Shown piece after piece: positions 47,049-58,280 of a DNA stretch of 64,000 bases. Where the stretch lies: contig CM059621.1 in assembly GCA_030435675.1 (NCBI GenBank), positions 15,128,001 to 15,192,000 on the forward strand, written 5' to 3'. Under the pieces are notes generated by a model that worked only from the letters and a program-made list of their open reading frames with translations, ran no database searches and was not told where the DNA came from. The position numbers and the translations under genes are program-made. Each line of letters begins with the position of its first letter. Positions within the stretch are counted from its first letter, which is position 1. This DNA is from Steinernema hermaphroditum (Eukaryota; Nematoda; Chromadorea; Rhabditida; Steinernematidae).

Positions 47049-48185
47049 GGCTTTGGAGATTACATGTTACATTACACGAAAATATCATCTAGTTGTGCTA
47101 AGATACGTACAAGTAATTTGTTGTCTAAAAATTAACCACAAACAATGTTTTAGAAATGGAAATGGTTTGGAATAGACAGTTGATATCACCGGTTGTCACT
47201 GTCTGACAGCAAGGAAGTCGTTCAGATGGGAGAATATTGTGCAATACATTTTTGCGAAAGTTATGCACACAGTGTACCGCCGACAAATTGTGCCATTAAA
47301 TGCGATATAGCCCAATATTGACCATAATTCACACGCATTTCTATTGACCGCAAAAATACACGCGATTCTCAATTTTCAAAAATTATGTCATCGAATTAGG
47401 TCATTATGTCATCAATAGACTCGATTCTCGATTGAAAAAAATGAAAAAGTAGTTCATAGTACTAACTTCAAGTACTAAAGGTAGTTAAAACTAAAAGTAG
47501 CTAAAAGAAAAAGTAGTTTATCATCTCGATTCACGTCTTAAGTATCGTTCATACTCACAGAATTTTATTTACTGGAACCTGCAAGGATGTGCTTTACCTC
47601 TTCAGATCCTATGAATAAGATGTACTTAACACAAGAACATAACTAGCTGGCGACAAAAATGCCAAGCATTCGCGTTGTGGTCAATGTCAACTAACGAAAA
47701 TTCTTGGCATGAAAGCTTTTTTTAAGCTGAAGATCCACATAATGATGGGTGGCGCTAACATCACATCTAGAACTTAGAATAAAGTTGAGTCATCGTTCTC
47801 GAAAAAGCGGAAGTAATTTCTTATACGAACCTAATGGGCACATGGACTAGCAAATTAGCTTGCAAAGAGAGAAAATGCAGCGGCGCTATTTTAGAGTTCA
47901 GCGCTGTCACAGGATCCGAAGAAACGACAACAAAAGCAAAGTCGAGATTGATGTACATATAAATGTGTAGTTCCAAAAATGTAGCTAACAAATCGTTTTT
48001 TAAATGAGGTCATCGTCCCCTATAGGGTCATGATGCCCAAACACCATAACAAAAATGGCTAAATTGAAGAGCATCCATAATTTTTATCAAAATTTCTTTG
48101 AGAATCCATCTACCCAAATCAACGACATTATGCCGTTCAGGGTGTCACATAAACGCCTATCACAAAGCAATTATCACACCGTATT
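47049..48185. other. AT-rich spacer
   Basis: No exon seen. It has five CAAAAAT motifs and short repeats of AAAAGTAG near 47440-47520. Confidence 0.4.
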
Positions 48186-48189
48186 CATT

Positions 48190-48410
48190 TCTTCTCATCT
48201 GAAGTCGGCGGTGTAAGAGTAGAAAGTAGCTGTCCCATCAGTTTGCGCGAAAGTCAAAGGAGCGAAGAACTGAATCCGGGGGAGGCACAGATGGTGGAGC
48301 ACAGCGGACAGAGTAGATCCCATCATCGAACCGACTGGAGGGTTGCACCTCGGTGGTGCATATTCAGCGGCTTCCGAGGGTGGCGCTGGCGATGAGCTGA
48401 ATCTGACGAA
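48190..48410 (-). repeat. Diverged antisense copy of the retroposon
   Basis: Reverse-complement similarity to the 3' half of the family (CCGGATTCAGTTCTTCGCTC, TGGGACAGCTACTTTCTAC-type matches). Older than the two full copies. Confidence 0.5.
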
Positions 48411-48484
48411 CACATTGCAGCACTTCTTAGGCTTCTCTTATAAAGCATACAGGATTCAACAAGCAATGTCGCCCGAAAATCAGA

Positions 48485-49375
48485 GAGGCGTCCCCACGTG
48501 AAAAGTGCGCTTGTAGGAAACGTCGCACATCGCATGTGACGAGAAATCAATCTTTGCAATCAGATAACGGCTCATATCTGTACGATGTGATATAAGTCTA
48601 CGACATGAACCGTTGATGGTGTAAATTGATTACAATACGAGTTGCCCCTGAGCTACCTACTAGAAAAAGGAATTACTTACAACTGACTCATTAGCATCTG
48701 TAGTGCTATGGAAGATCGATGAGCAAAAATCGCCAGCCAACCCGTTCCCTGCTACGCGAACCAAAGATCGGCTCAATGCCGATCCCAAGAATTTGACTTA
48801 GAAGAACCACACGTCTTCATACAAAAATCTACATATATGCCGACCTAATTAATATCCGATAATGTTAAAAAATCAAAAGGTGGACAAGAGGCGGCCTGAT
48901 ATGAAAAGTGCGCTTGTAGGAAACGTCGCACTTCGAATAAATTAATTTTTGCAGTCGTATTATAGCTCATACCTGTACGATGTGATGTAAGTCTATGACA
49001 TGAACAGTCAATGGTGTTAATTGCGAGTTGCCCTGAGCCTGTAATCCGTGATTTCCATTGCAAACGGTACGGCGAAATAGTAAAATTACACTAGCAGTGT
49101 CAGGGTCAAATTTCACCGATAGAATGTGTAAAGAACGAGTAATAAGGCTTACAATGGTGATCGGAATCCGCATTATTCAGATTGCACTTAGTCAAACTCT
49201 TAGAATCAGAACTATGGGAGGCCTGTTTTCGCAAAATAGGTCCAAAAACCACCCTACTTACAAGTGATTCATTAGCATCTAATGTGTCATGGATCGAGGT
49301 GCAAAAATCGCCAGCCAACCTGTCTCCCTGCTACGTCAACTAAGGATCGAATCAATCCCGATCCCTAAGAAGTAG
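48485..49375 (+). repeat. ~300-bp direct duplication in two blocks
   Basis: Block A: AAAAGTGCGCTTGTAGGAAA (48500 and 48902), with TGTACGATGTGAT..AAGTCTA..GACATGAAC after it. Block B: CATTAGCATCT..ATGG..GATCGA..GCAAAAATCGCCAGCCAACC (about 48690-48760 and 49270-49320) followed by CCCTGCTACG. Diverged but clear. Confidence 0.7.
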
Positions 49376-50390
49376 GTTCAATTGTCCATTGTATATCTCA
49401 ACCCAGTTCATCATACCGAGACTAGGGCAAAAATCACCAAATGCACGTCGCAAACATTGCCCTTCCTCACATGGCCTTCCAATTCCAATTCGATCCAGTT
49501 TTATGTCGCACTCGAGCCATCTATTATTGGCTCACATTTCCCACCTTTCCCAAGATGTCTTGAAACAAAACGAAAGGTTCGCTGTTTTTCCGCTGACACG
49601 AACCGAAGATCGTCGTCGTCACGCACCTCGGCGTAAAGGGAAGTAATTATGAAAACGGTAGAAGCAGTCATAACAAGACAAAAAGGATTATCGGAATGGA
49701 GCGCGGAAGAATTGTGTTGTGCGACGACAACAAGGAAGTTGGAGTGGTTGGTGATCGATGGATGTCACGTTTAAGGGAGCTGGCCTGCGCGCGCACTGTG
49801 TGTTTACATCTCTTTTGATGGTGTTGGTGTTTTGAACTTTCCTTTTATATCCTTTCCTATATGGCGGTGTGATAAGAAGGAAATGGGGGGTGAGACGAAA
49901 ATAGCGAAGTCGACTAATGGAATAAAGGACGAAATATGACATCAGATCATATGTTTCATGTTGTGATACGGCGTCATTTCCTGGATGATGAGACTGTTTG
50001 ACAGCGTTTTTTTAGACGGAAGCCGCGAATGAAATCCATGAAGTCACTGCTGTTCATATGTTATACTGCAACTGTTAGTTTTTCAATTTTCGTTGTGAAG
50101 GATCAAGAGAGTAGGATGTACATATGTACCAGTTTTTTGGATTATCAACTGCTGGTGGGCTTCGTAGAAACAATGGAATAGCACGTTCTAGCAAGAAAAG
50201 GTACAACTACATTTAGTGTTAAATACATTTTGCGGAAAAATGAAAAAAAATGAACGTAATTTTCAGCGAGAAATGCTAGTCGATGGAAAATTCACTTGGC
50301 GCGCGAAGGCGGCCGACCAGAACCAACAAAAATCTTGATTTCCATGCATAACACTACAACCATTTAGCAGTATATAGTGTAGCAATAAGA
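49376..50390. other. Spacer with no supported gene
   Basis: Somewhat GC-richer than its surroundings at 49.4-49.8 kb; frames overlap on both strands and lack motifs. Confidence 0.4.
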
Positions 50391-50394
50391 GATC

Positions 50395-50745
50395 TTGGTG
50401 AAGCATCTGATTCCCTGGACCGAAAAACACTTATAGGACCACGGACGGGTGTTCCAGCATGACTGGGCACACGCCCATGGATCCAAATCAACGATGAGCT
50501 TCTTGGAAGACCAAATCCCATGGTTTTGGGACAAGTCAGTTTGGCCCTCAAACTCGCCGGATTTAAACCCGATGGACTACGCAATTTGGTCCATTCTGGA
50601 GGAAAAAGCCTGCCGAAGAAGACACGCCACCTTGGACGACTTGAAGCGCGATCTCCTGGCCGCTTGGGAAGAAATCAGCGTGGAAACACCAGCGGCGATC
50701 GTCGAAAATTTCAAGAAGCGAGTGAAGGCCTTCTATCGACGCTAG
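50395..50745 (+). pseudogene. Truncated mariner/Tc1-type transposase (DD37D) remnant
   Basis: C-terminal part only. QHDWAHAHGSK supplies the second catalytic Asp; 37 residues later comes the Asp of WPSNSPDLNPMDYAIW. The spacing is that of DD37D nematode-type mariner relatives. The frame ends naturally (FKKRVKAFYRR stop), but a TAG lies in frame about 20 residues upstream and the N-terminal DNA-binding domain and first Asp are missing. The 3' end of the element (ACTTTCCGATAACCCTGTA) is at about 50871-50889; no matching 5' end was found. Confidence 0.8.
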
Positions 50746-50889
50746 AGGAGGCCATTTTGAATGAAATTCACGTTTTATGTGTAATTCAGCGTGCTGAATA
50801 ACGTAGTATTGTTCGTTTTTGGAATTAAAATGGTTTTGTTTGAGAAAAATTGTGTTTTTCATGTTGCAGAACTTTCCGATAACCCTGTA

Positions 50890-53800
50890 ATCATTCGAAT
50901 TTTGAATTACCTCCAAAAATTGTAAGTTTTGCCAGGATGATTCCATATAACTCCAGGTATTCACCTGAACAAACTGACTGAACTTTGACTGAATAACCAA
51001 AGCTCAATGCGAAACTCTTCGCCGAAAACAAAAATATCGATTTCAATGATATAGACTAAATATTAAGGTTTTTGTTAGAAGTCGCGAATAAAGTTATTGC
51101 TGTGCATATGTCGTACTGTAACTTTCATTATTTCAAGTTTCGCTGTCAAGTATCACGAGAGTAAGAGTCGCACTTTCTTGATCAAAAATACCGCAACTAA
51201 CTGCGCATTTTTATTGCCATAAAGACGTATATTTCACTCAAGATGTTCACGAAACCCGGTTTACCCGAAAAGTTGAAATTATTCTATGTTATTCAAATTA
51301 TTCTATCTGTTCTACATCTCTTACATCTCACTCAGCGTCCCCAGCGATTGGTCGGGTCGTCCAATACCTCTTTTTTTTGCTTCCACCGGTTTGAATATTT
51401 CTGTTCAAAAATGAATTAAAAGAATAGAATACTTGTCATATATGTGCCATATTTGCGTTTCGAAAATGGCACTTTATGATATTTCCCACCGTTTGGAACC
51501 GGTATTGAATGAGTACTTTTCGCTATAGTATCTGTAGGTACAAAATTGTAGTCTACCCACGAAATATTTGTGTACTCACGCACGTTTGGCTGAGGGATAT
51601 TTCCGAGAAGTGAGAAGGGTCCAGACTGTTTGTGCAAAGAGGATACATATATAAGTACGAACTTACAGTGTGTAGTTTTGCGTGGCGGGGAGTTGTTGGG
51701 ACATCTGAAAAACGAAAATTATGACTGCGTGTAGAACATAAAGAACGGAAACAATAGGTTGAAATGATCGCATTCAAAAATAGCTGAAACGGAAAATGAT
51801 AAACTTATGTGCTCTACCCCTTTGTTAGTCTGTTCTACTCTCTTGGCCTGGAAGACCTAGTGGCCGGGATTAGAAATTCGATACGAAAACGACGAACACT
51901 AAAATCTTCCCATTTACCTGGCAGTGCGCAGTTCAAAAATTGAAGGCTCTATAAAATATTATAATCGATGCTGTCGTATTTTCGTAAACTAGACAGCAAT
52001 TTGCACACATGGCAATGAAAACTAATCGGATTCCTGAAAGGAATAGATCAGAGGGACAGTGACTTAATGCAAGCGAATGGACCGGGCGAGGTGGGAACCA
52101 TTCGAGCAGTTAACGGCACGAATTTCAACGTTACAACGCGAATTCAGAAGCGCGGATTCAGCGCCTTCTTAAGCATTGAAATTCCTTGATGTTCATCTGG
52201 GAGCCGGGCCGATCATTGTGTTATAAATATTGCTCTTATAAGACGCTTTGGGAAAGTCAACCACCATCCAAAATAATGAAAAAATGGACGTCAAGAGGAT
52301 TACACTGAAAAAAATACTGATTTCCAACCAGAACACTGCAGCTGTTTGGCTGCAACCATTCGAATTCCAATTCGCCCAGGAGAAACGCCCTCCAAAAAGT
52401 TATTTTTACCACTAAAATAAAAATGGTGACAATGGTGAGCGTTCACTTTCGTGGGAGTAATATCAATAAATGCTAAAAAGCACTGTCACTTTTGGTGCAC
52501 TTCAGAAGTGCGTATATTTTCATGAAAATGCTCAAAATGAAAAATCCTCCTCATTTCATATGTCAACTACTAAGGGTGTTGGCTAGAAGTATTCTGAAAA
52601 GAGCGCCCGCCAACGTTAAGCATCAAACATCAGACTTCTTGTTACAGAAATTTAACAAGCAGAGATGTTCGAACCTAAACGAACCAAAACCGTTATCACA
52701 AAAATTCCTCAATTCACTGATCTCATGTCTTGTGTTGCATCCGGGATAGGGTCGAAGTCGAAGTTTTCAGTGGACAACAACAGTACATACATTGTTGTTT
52801 AATGTTATTTGATAGTTGTTGCGAGATAGAACAATTTTAAAGAAGGGAAAAGCACTTATTATTATCCAAGCCAATATTTCAGACCATCACTACAATGTAA
52901 ATAAGAAAACGTCACAAGAGACCCTAAGTTACTTCAAAATTCAAACTGTCGATCGTCTTTTAAGACCGACACAGTGTTAGGAATTTGTACAAAAATCGAA
53001 CAAGCAGAGATGTTCGGCTAACCGAACCGAAATCGGTAACCGAAAAGTTCTTTAATTCATCGATCGTCTTCTTATGCCAAAAATGCAGGCCACCCTCAAA
53101 ATAATTGGAGAACAATACATATTGCTGTTTAATCCACTATTGTGTCCAAAATTTTTGTATGCTGATGTTCGTTTCTTTGATATCGTAGCTCTCACGTGTT
53201 CCGCGATCAGCTAATCGACAAAAACAACTTCCGATCTTTGCTTTTGTACTCGCACGTGGTCGAGTAAATAATTAATTGTATGCCAACAACATCAAGATCA
53301 CATTAACACAATAACATATTATATGTAGCCGAGTGTTTTTCCACGGAAGCTCATTATCTCGGCGACAAAAACACGTCAAGGTGCTCGAGGAGTCGAGTGG
53401 CGTAGTAGCGAAAACACAGGCGTTAGCGCTACTAATACGGCGAAAACAGATCTTCACGGTAGCCGTATGGCAGAGATCACGCGACGCGACATTCGGCCGC
53501 AGACAATACGGCCGAAAACATAGGCGCTGATCTGTGGCGCTTACGAGAGCGTTCCTTTGTTCATCCCCGGATTAGAGGCTATAATTTCCAGTCTGTTTGG
53601 CGACTCTGACGACAAACAAGGAAGGCGAAAGCATAGGTGTTATGGAGATGGGGAACGAAAGCACGATCCGTAGTCGGGGAAAGGGGAAAGGAAATTGCCT
53701 GTATGGATGCTATGAAGATGACGACCCCAGCCCTGTTCTAAAGATACAATGCAAATATCGTAATGGAGCTGCGATAAATTATATCCCCGGAAGTTTTACA

Positions 53801-54350
53801 AGGTTCATCAAGTCGAAGCAAAAATTGAACTAGTTCGTTGTAAAACTCATCGGTTTCACGCCACGAATTTTAGTAACTCAAGTCCCATATTTTATCTAGA
53901 AATGACGAAAAGACAAAATTCAAGACAAAATGATGCCACAAATCAAACACAATCCTCAAAAATCATCTTTCTTTAACTGATAGTTAAAACACAGAATCTC
54001 CTGTGTTCGTTCAATGCACTCATTTTTCGATGGGAAAAACAGTGTTAAAAAACAAGGTTCCGTGACAATCTCTCGTATCTATCCACATTTTCGAGCTCAT
54101 CCAAGCCGGAACGCGTCTCTTCCTGATAGACTCATCTATTGATCAGTCGTCCTGTAACTTTTCGGATTTCGGACGGAAAAGAGACCGTGGACCGCATGAT
54201 TAGCCACTGCTTTCAAAAATAATAAGAATTTACACTGCGCTGAACACAATAGAACACGAAGCTCAGAAGTTACGGCGCGTATAGAAGACGATGAATGGAA
54301 CTTTAAGATAACGAACAAGGAACAAAAATAAAAATAGCCTTTACATATCT
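50890..54350. other. Repeat-rich spacer, no supported gene
   Basis: Fragments of the retroposon family at 51338-51362 (CCAGCGATTGGTCGGGTCGT) and 52196-52222 (antisense, GGGAGCCGGGCCGATCATTG). A tRNA-like relic near 51840-51900. A direct repeat AACAAGCAGAGATGTTCG at about 52655 and 52998. At 53340-53560 there is a GC-richer block with repeated CGGCGAAAACA / GGCCGAAAACA. Confidence 0.45.
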
Positions 54351-54352
54351 GA

Positions 54353-54708
54353 AAACTGCTTACAACTGCTTACACTGCTGACAACAAGATGCCCGACGCC
54401 AGGAATCTGATGCCCAATTCTGCGTGAGAAATCACCCCGAAGGTCGCCGACGCTCTGAGGAAACTGCGAAGACGCAACCAGGACCACGGATTCGTCTCTC
54501 CGAAGCAGAGGCGAGCTTAGAAGCCTCCCTGTGCCGCAAACGCCCCAGAAACAGAAGATCCGTCGCCACTTCCGGAGTTTCGCCGATTCCCAGATGCTTC
54601 GACATCTACGCCACGCCAGGCCGGCTGCTACGAGACATTCTCTGTTGTCTAGGCGAAATGCCTTTGAAATAAAAATGCAATAAACTCATGAAGTCGTGAA
54701 ACTGCTTA
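54353..54708 (+). mobile_element. Retroposed element with 10-bp target duplication (second family)
   Basis: AAACTGCTTA at 54353-54362 and 54699-54708 flanks a ~336-bp element that is homologous to 32170-32510 and ends in an A-rich tail (GAAATAAAAATGCAATAAACTC). It carries open frames on the + strand but none is shared intact with the 32-kb copy. Its 3' GGCGAAATGCCTTTG resembles the tail of the 13-bp-TSD family. The origin may be an old mRNA or a SINE. Confidence 0.5.
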
Positions 54709-57700
54709 ACGGCCTGAACGACTGATTAAGTAGGCTGTGTATAGGGTCTGCTCACTGGACATAAACAAAATGCTGAACGGTACAAAAATGTACATGATTG
54801 CGATATTTCAAAGACGTACTATGTAACTGTCCCATAGGTGCAGGCGACAATTTTGCATTCAAAAATTTCTTAGCGAATTCTTTTAGTTATAACGCACCTC
54901 CAAAGGGTGCGGGATCTTAAGATGGACATTTAAGTGGGGGCGTTTAGCGAAAAGTTGAACAAAACAAAAAACTACCACTCCACATGTGATATATTGAAAA
55001 AAGCAAATCTGAACAAAAATACGGTGTGAAAATGGCCACAATGAATAGTCGCCGGCAAGACCTTCACCACGTCCATCTTGAGGTGCCTCCCAGACCCACC
55101 GTGTCAAAAAGGCATTTAACGTCAAAAATCGAAAAAATCGCACCCTTAAAAAGTGTAACAAAAGTAACCGAAGGAGAGAAATTAAAGGATCAGTGATTAG
55201 GCAAGCGACGGAACACCGTGATGATGAGGGGGAAACCACAAAAAAGCGGTCGATAGCGTCGAGTGGAGCAGTGTGTTTCGCTCTCCGCCGCCGACGACAG
55301 CAGAACACACGCCCTAGAGTGCATGAAACATTCGACGAATCGATAATCTCTTCTTCCACTTTTCCTCTTCACTGTTTCCTATGACGTCAAGTGTGTGTGG
55401 TCGGCTAAGGAATTTCAACAACAGCAAAGATCTGTCCCTATGTTCTAGTAGAAAAACAACGGCGATGATCGATGCTTTAATATTTTAATGAGTTTTCGCT
55501 ACCTCAGCGCCGACTTCCGCCTTCAGGTGACAGAGATCAGATGAGGGAAAAGGCACCGGAAACGGCGGATTTGTAGGCGCACTTAGGAAAACACGGCGCA
55601 TGTGGAGCAGAGATCGGCTTGTTTGTGTGCAGCGAGGGAAATGTCTTTTTGACATTATGGGGGAGCGGCTAAAAGAGAAAAATAGAAAACTGTCTCAGGG
55701 AAATTTCGCATTTGGGATGCGCTATATATCTACGGTAACCTAGAGTCGTATCTCCAAAGAGTACGAAGTAACGCAAAATCCAACAAAGTGAAATAGGTCT
55801 TTCGAGAAGAGACACAAGTATATACACTTCAATATACAATCTGCATATAAAATCGATGTTTTCGTGCATGATTTAAAAAAAGTTTTTTTTTAGCTTTTTT
55901 TAAACTTATAAAACTAAGACTGTTCTCATCTTTAAAAGTGATTTAAAGTGATGCTGCGATCATTGTGTCTCAAAGGTTTTTCGAAACGCGACCAATTCTA
56001 GAACTCCACGAGTCCATGATCTCTTTCCGTTGATACCGCGTTTGGGGTTATTCACAAAAATTCTGGATTTCCTGAGTGAATACAACCGTAGCTCATTCCT
56101 TTCTTCCAAACTGATTTAAATTTTGTGAAAAAAGATCGTTCTCTTTTGCACGTTTTCAAAAATGCGATCGCTGATTCGGGAACTCCACAAGCAAAGATCT
56201 TGTTTATAAGATAGTACGACCTTTTTCCGTTGTGCCCTGATACAGCACCTGTCCATTCTACCATGTTCATTGTGTGTTTCTTCATGACAATTCACGACCA
56301 TCGACTATTATACAAAACCGTTCGCAAAATGGGCAATAACCAAGACAAGAGACAGCACAAGAAGCATGAACTGCTTGAAAAACAGTGTGATAAATATACG
56401 GAGCCAGTTGTTCCAACTTGTAGTGGGATAGGACATCACCCAGGCGCACGACAAGCCTAGGAGAGCTAGGCTTTTACGGTCTTTATGCGGATTCGCCATC
56501 TTGCTTTCGGTTCAGCAAACACGGCAATTTTTTTTTTGCGAGAGGTTTAGTGTGTGTTTCGGTACACTTGTTTGACCTTTTGAACTCAGTTTGAACTATC
56601 GACACCTCTGTGAATAGTGTTGGGATGATGATAAGGAGGAGTGAGAAGCGAAACGCATTGGATCCGCAAAGCACTAATGCGACCGCCGACCGCCAAAAAT
56701 TTTTTCGACCACACCAAAACTCATTTATCGACATTTTGATATATCTCAGAAGTTTCCTATCATCGAAAAAATGAGACCTATCTTCGTACTATTATACACA
56801 CCACACCATTTCACCCAGCAGAAATCAAATTCACATGAAAAAATTAACAAAAAATCAACCAAGTGAACTGCACAAAAATAACGCACTTAGTTGCTAACAT
56901 AATATATGGTTAAGCCAAACCAAAAGTTACTCTCTCCTTGGCCCTACCTTAAGAACATGTTGAGTCCAATAAAATGAAGAAAGAGCGAACAGGAAGTCAC
57001 CCAAAAATAATGAAGCTTTGGAATCTCAATTTCTATACCAAAAAAGCCAATTTGAGTGGCGGCGCCGGTGGAGTCAACTCATTTAACGAATCTCAGAAAG
57101 AACGAGTGGACGATTCGAGCGACGCTGGGGCACAAATGAAGACGTGTATGAAAGATCTTCTTGGCGAGACGGTGAAACTACGACTCTCTGGTGTTTCAGG
57201 CCTTCTGTTCCGACACAAATTTTACCATTTCGGCACAAATGAGCAAATAGATCACAATGTAGTGTTTGTACTTTTAGACACGCTCTCTTTCATTTGTATC
57301 GAATGACGATCCACCGATTCACCGATCCGCGATCTAGTTCACCGGCCAGTTCCGCCAAGAAGACCGTCACGGCCATTACCGACCTTTGCGCTTGGTCCTC
57401 ATTAAGGTGACGTATAACCAAGTGATTCGCACATTTTCTTCCAGTTGTGAAAGAACGACCTCTGAAATTAACAGAGATCGCATCTGACGAACACCAAAAA
57501 GAACGATTTGCACAAATACCAAAAGGTCACTTGTTTCTTAATCTCCAACAAAGATTTTAGCTTTCCTGTTCTCGGAAATAATGATTATTTTGAAACATAT
57601 TTTGGTATTGCTGAAATATCCAAAAACGTGGAACGATACTATCAAAAATTCATGTTATAGTGTCTCTTTACCTGAAATGTCGTTTAGGATGTTACCGTTC

Positions 57701-57720
57701 ACGGCTGTTGTTTTTGTTGA
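54709..57720. other. Spacer, no supported gene
   Basis: AT-rich with CAAAAAT motifs. 57070-57230 holds a rearranged antisense fragment of the retroposon family (CTTCTTGGCGAGACGGTGAA; AGAAAGAACGAGTGGACGA). A minus-strand frame at 55.0-55.35 kb has no signature. Confidence 0.4.
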
Positions 57721-57722
57721 GA

Positions 57723-58280
57723 CATTGTTGAGAACGGGTCTTTTATTTGTGCCCCCAGCGATCGGTCGGGTCGTCCACTCGCTCTCTCTCTCTCTCTCTG
57801 AGGCTGTCTGAGCCGGATGAGTTAAGTGAGCGGTCGTTCTCGGCCGTCGGTGTTGGCGCAATGATCGCCCCGGCTCCCAGAAGGCCTGGAACACCAGGGA
57901 GCCGTAGTTCCACCGTCTCGCCAAAAAAGCCAGTCACGACCGCCCGACTCTACACGCGCCGCCAGAGAATCCGAAAAAGCGTTGCAACTCCGAAGTCCAC
58001 GCCGCCAGCCGAACCGAAGATGACTCTCCGCTCCGTTGGCTCTACTCCACCGCTATTCCACTTCCGGAATCAGCTCTTCACGACTTCGATGCCCGCGCAA
58101 ACTAATGGGAACGCTGCATTCTATTCGGATTCGTCTGCTCCACCGAAATCAGAAGAAAATCAGCGACCACGGTGTGACTATGTTCTTCTTTGTGCATATA
58201 TGAGACGTCCTGCACGGCGTAAGCCGTTGATTCGGGAAGATAAATCGTGTAAAAATCGTGTAAAAATCATTGTTGAGAAC
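57723..58280 (+). mobile_element. Full retroposon copy 2 with 13-bp target duplication
   Basis: CATTGTTGAGAAC lies at 57723-57735 and 58268-58280. The shared body begins GCCCCCAGCG at 57751 and is about 95% identical to copy 1 through the 3' GCGTAAGCCGTTGATTCGGG; the tail is tandem GTAAAAATC units. Fifteen bases (57736-57750) between duplication and body are unique. A longer (TC)n tract than copy 1. Same orientation as copy 1, 11.2 kb away. Confidence 0.88.

Noticed and set aside
54424..54672. 82-codon frame as a gene
   Set aside because: The homologous copy at 32.2 kb does not keep the frame, and the segment has retroposon-like flanks.
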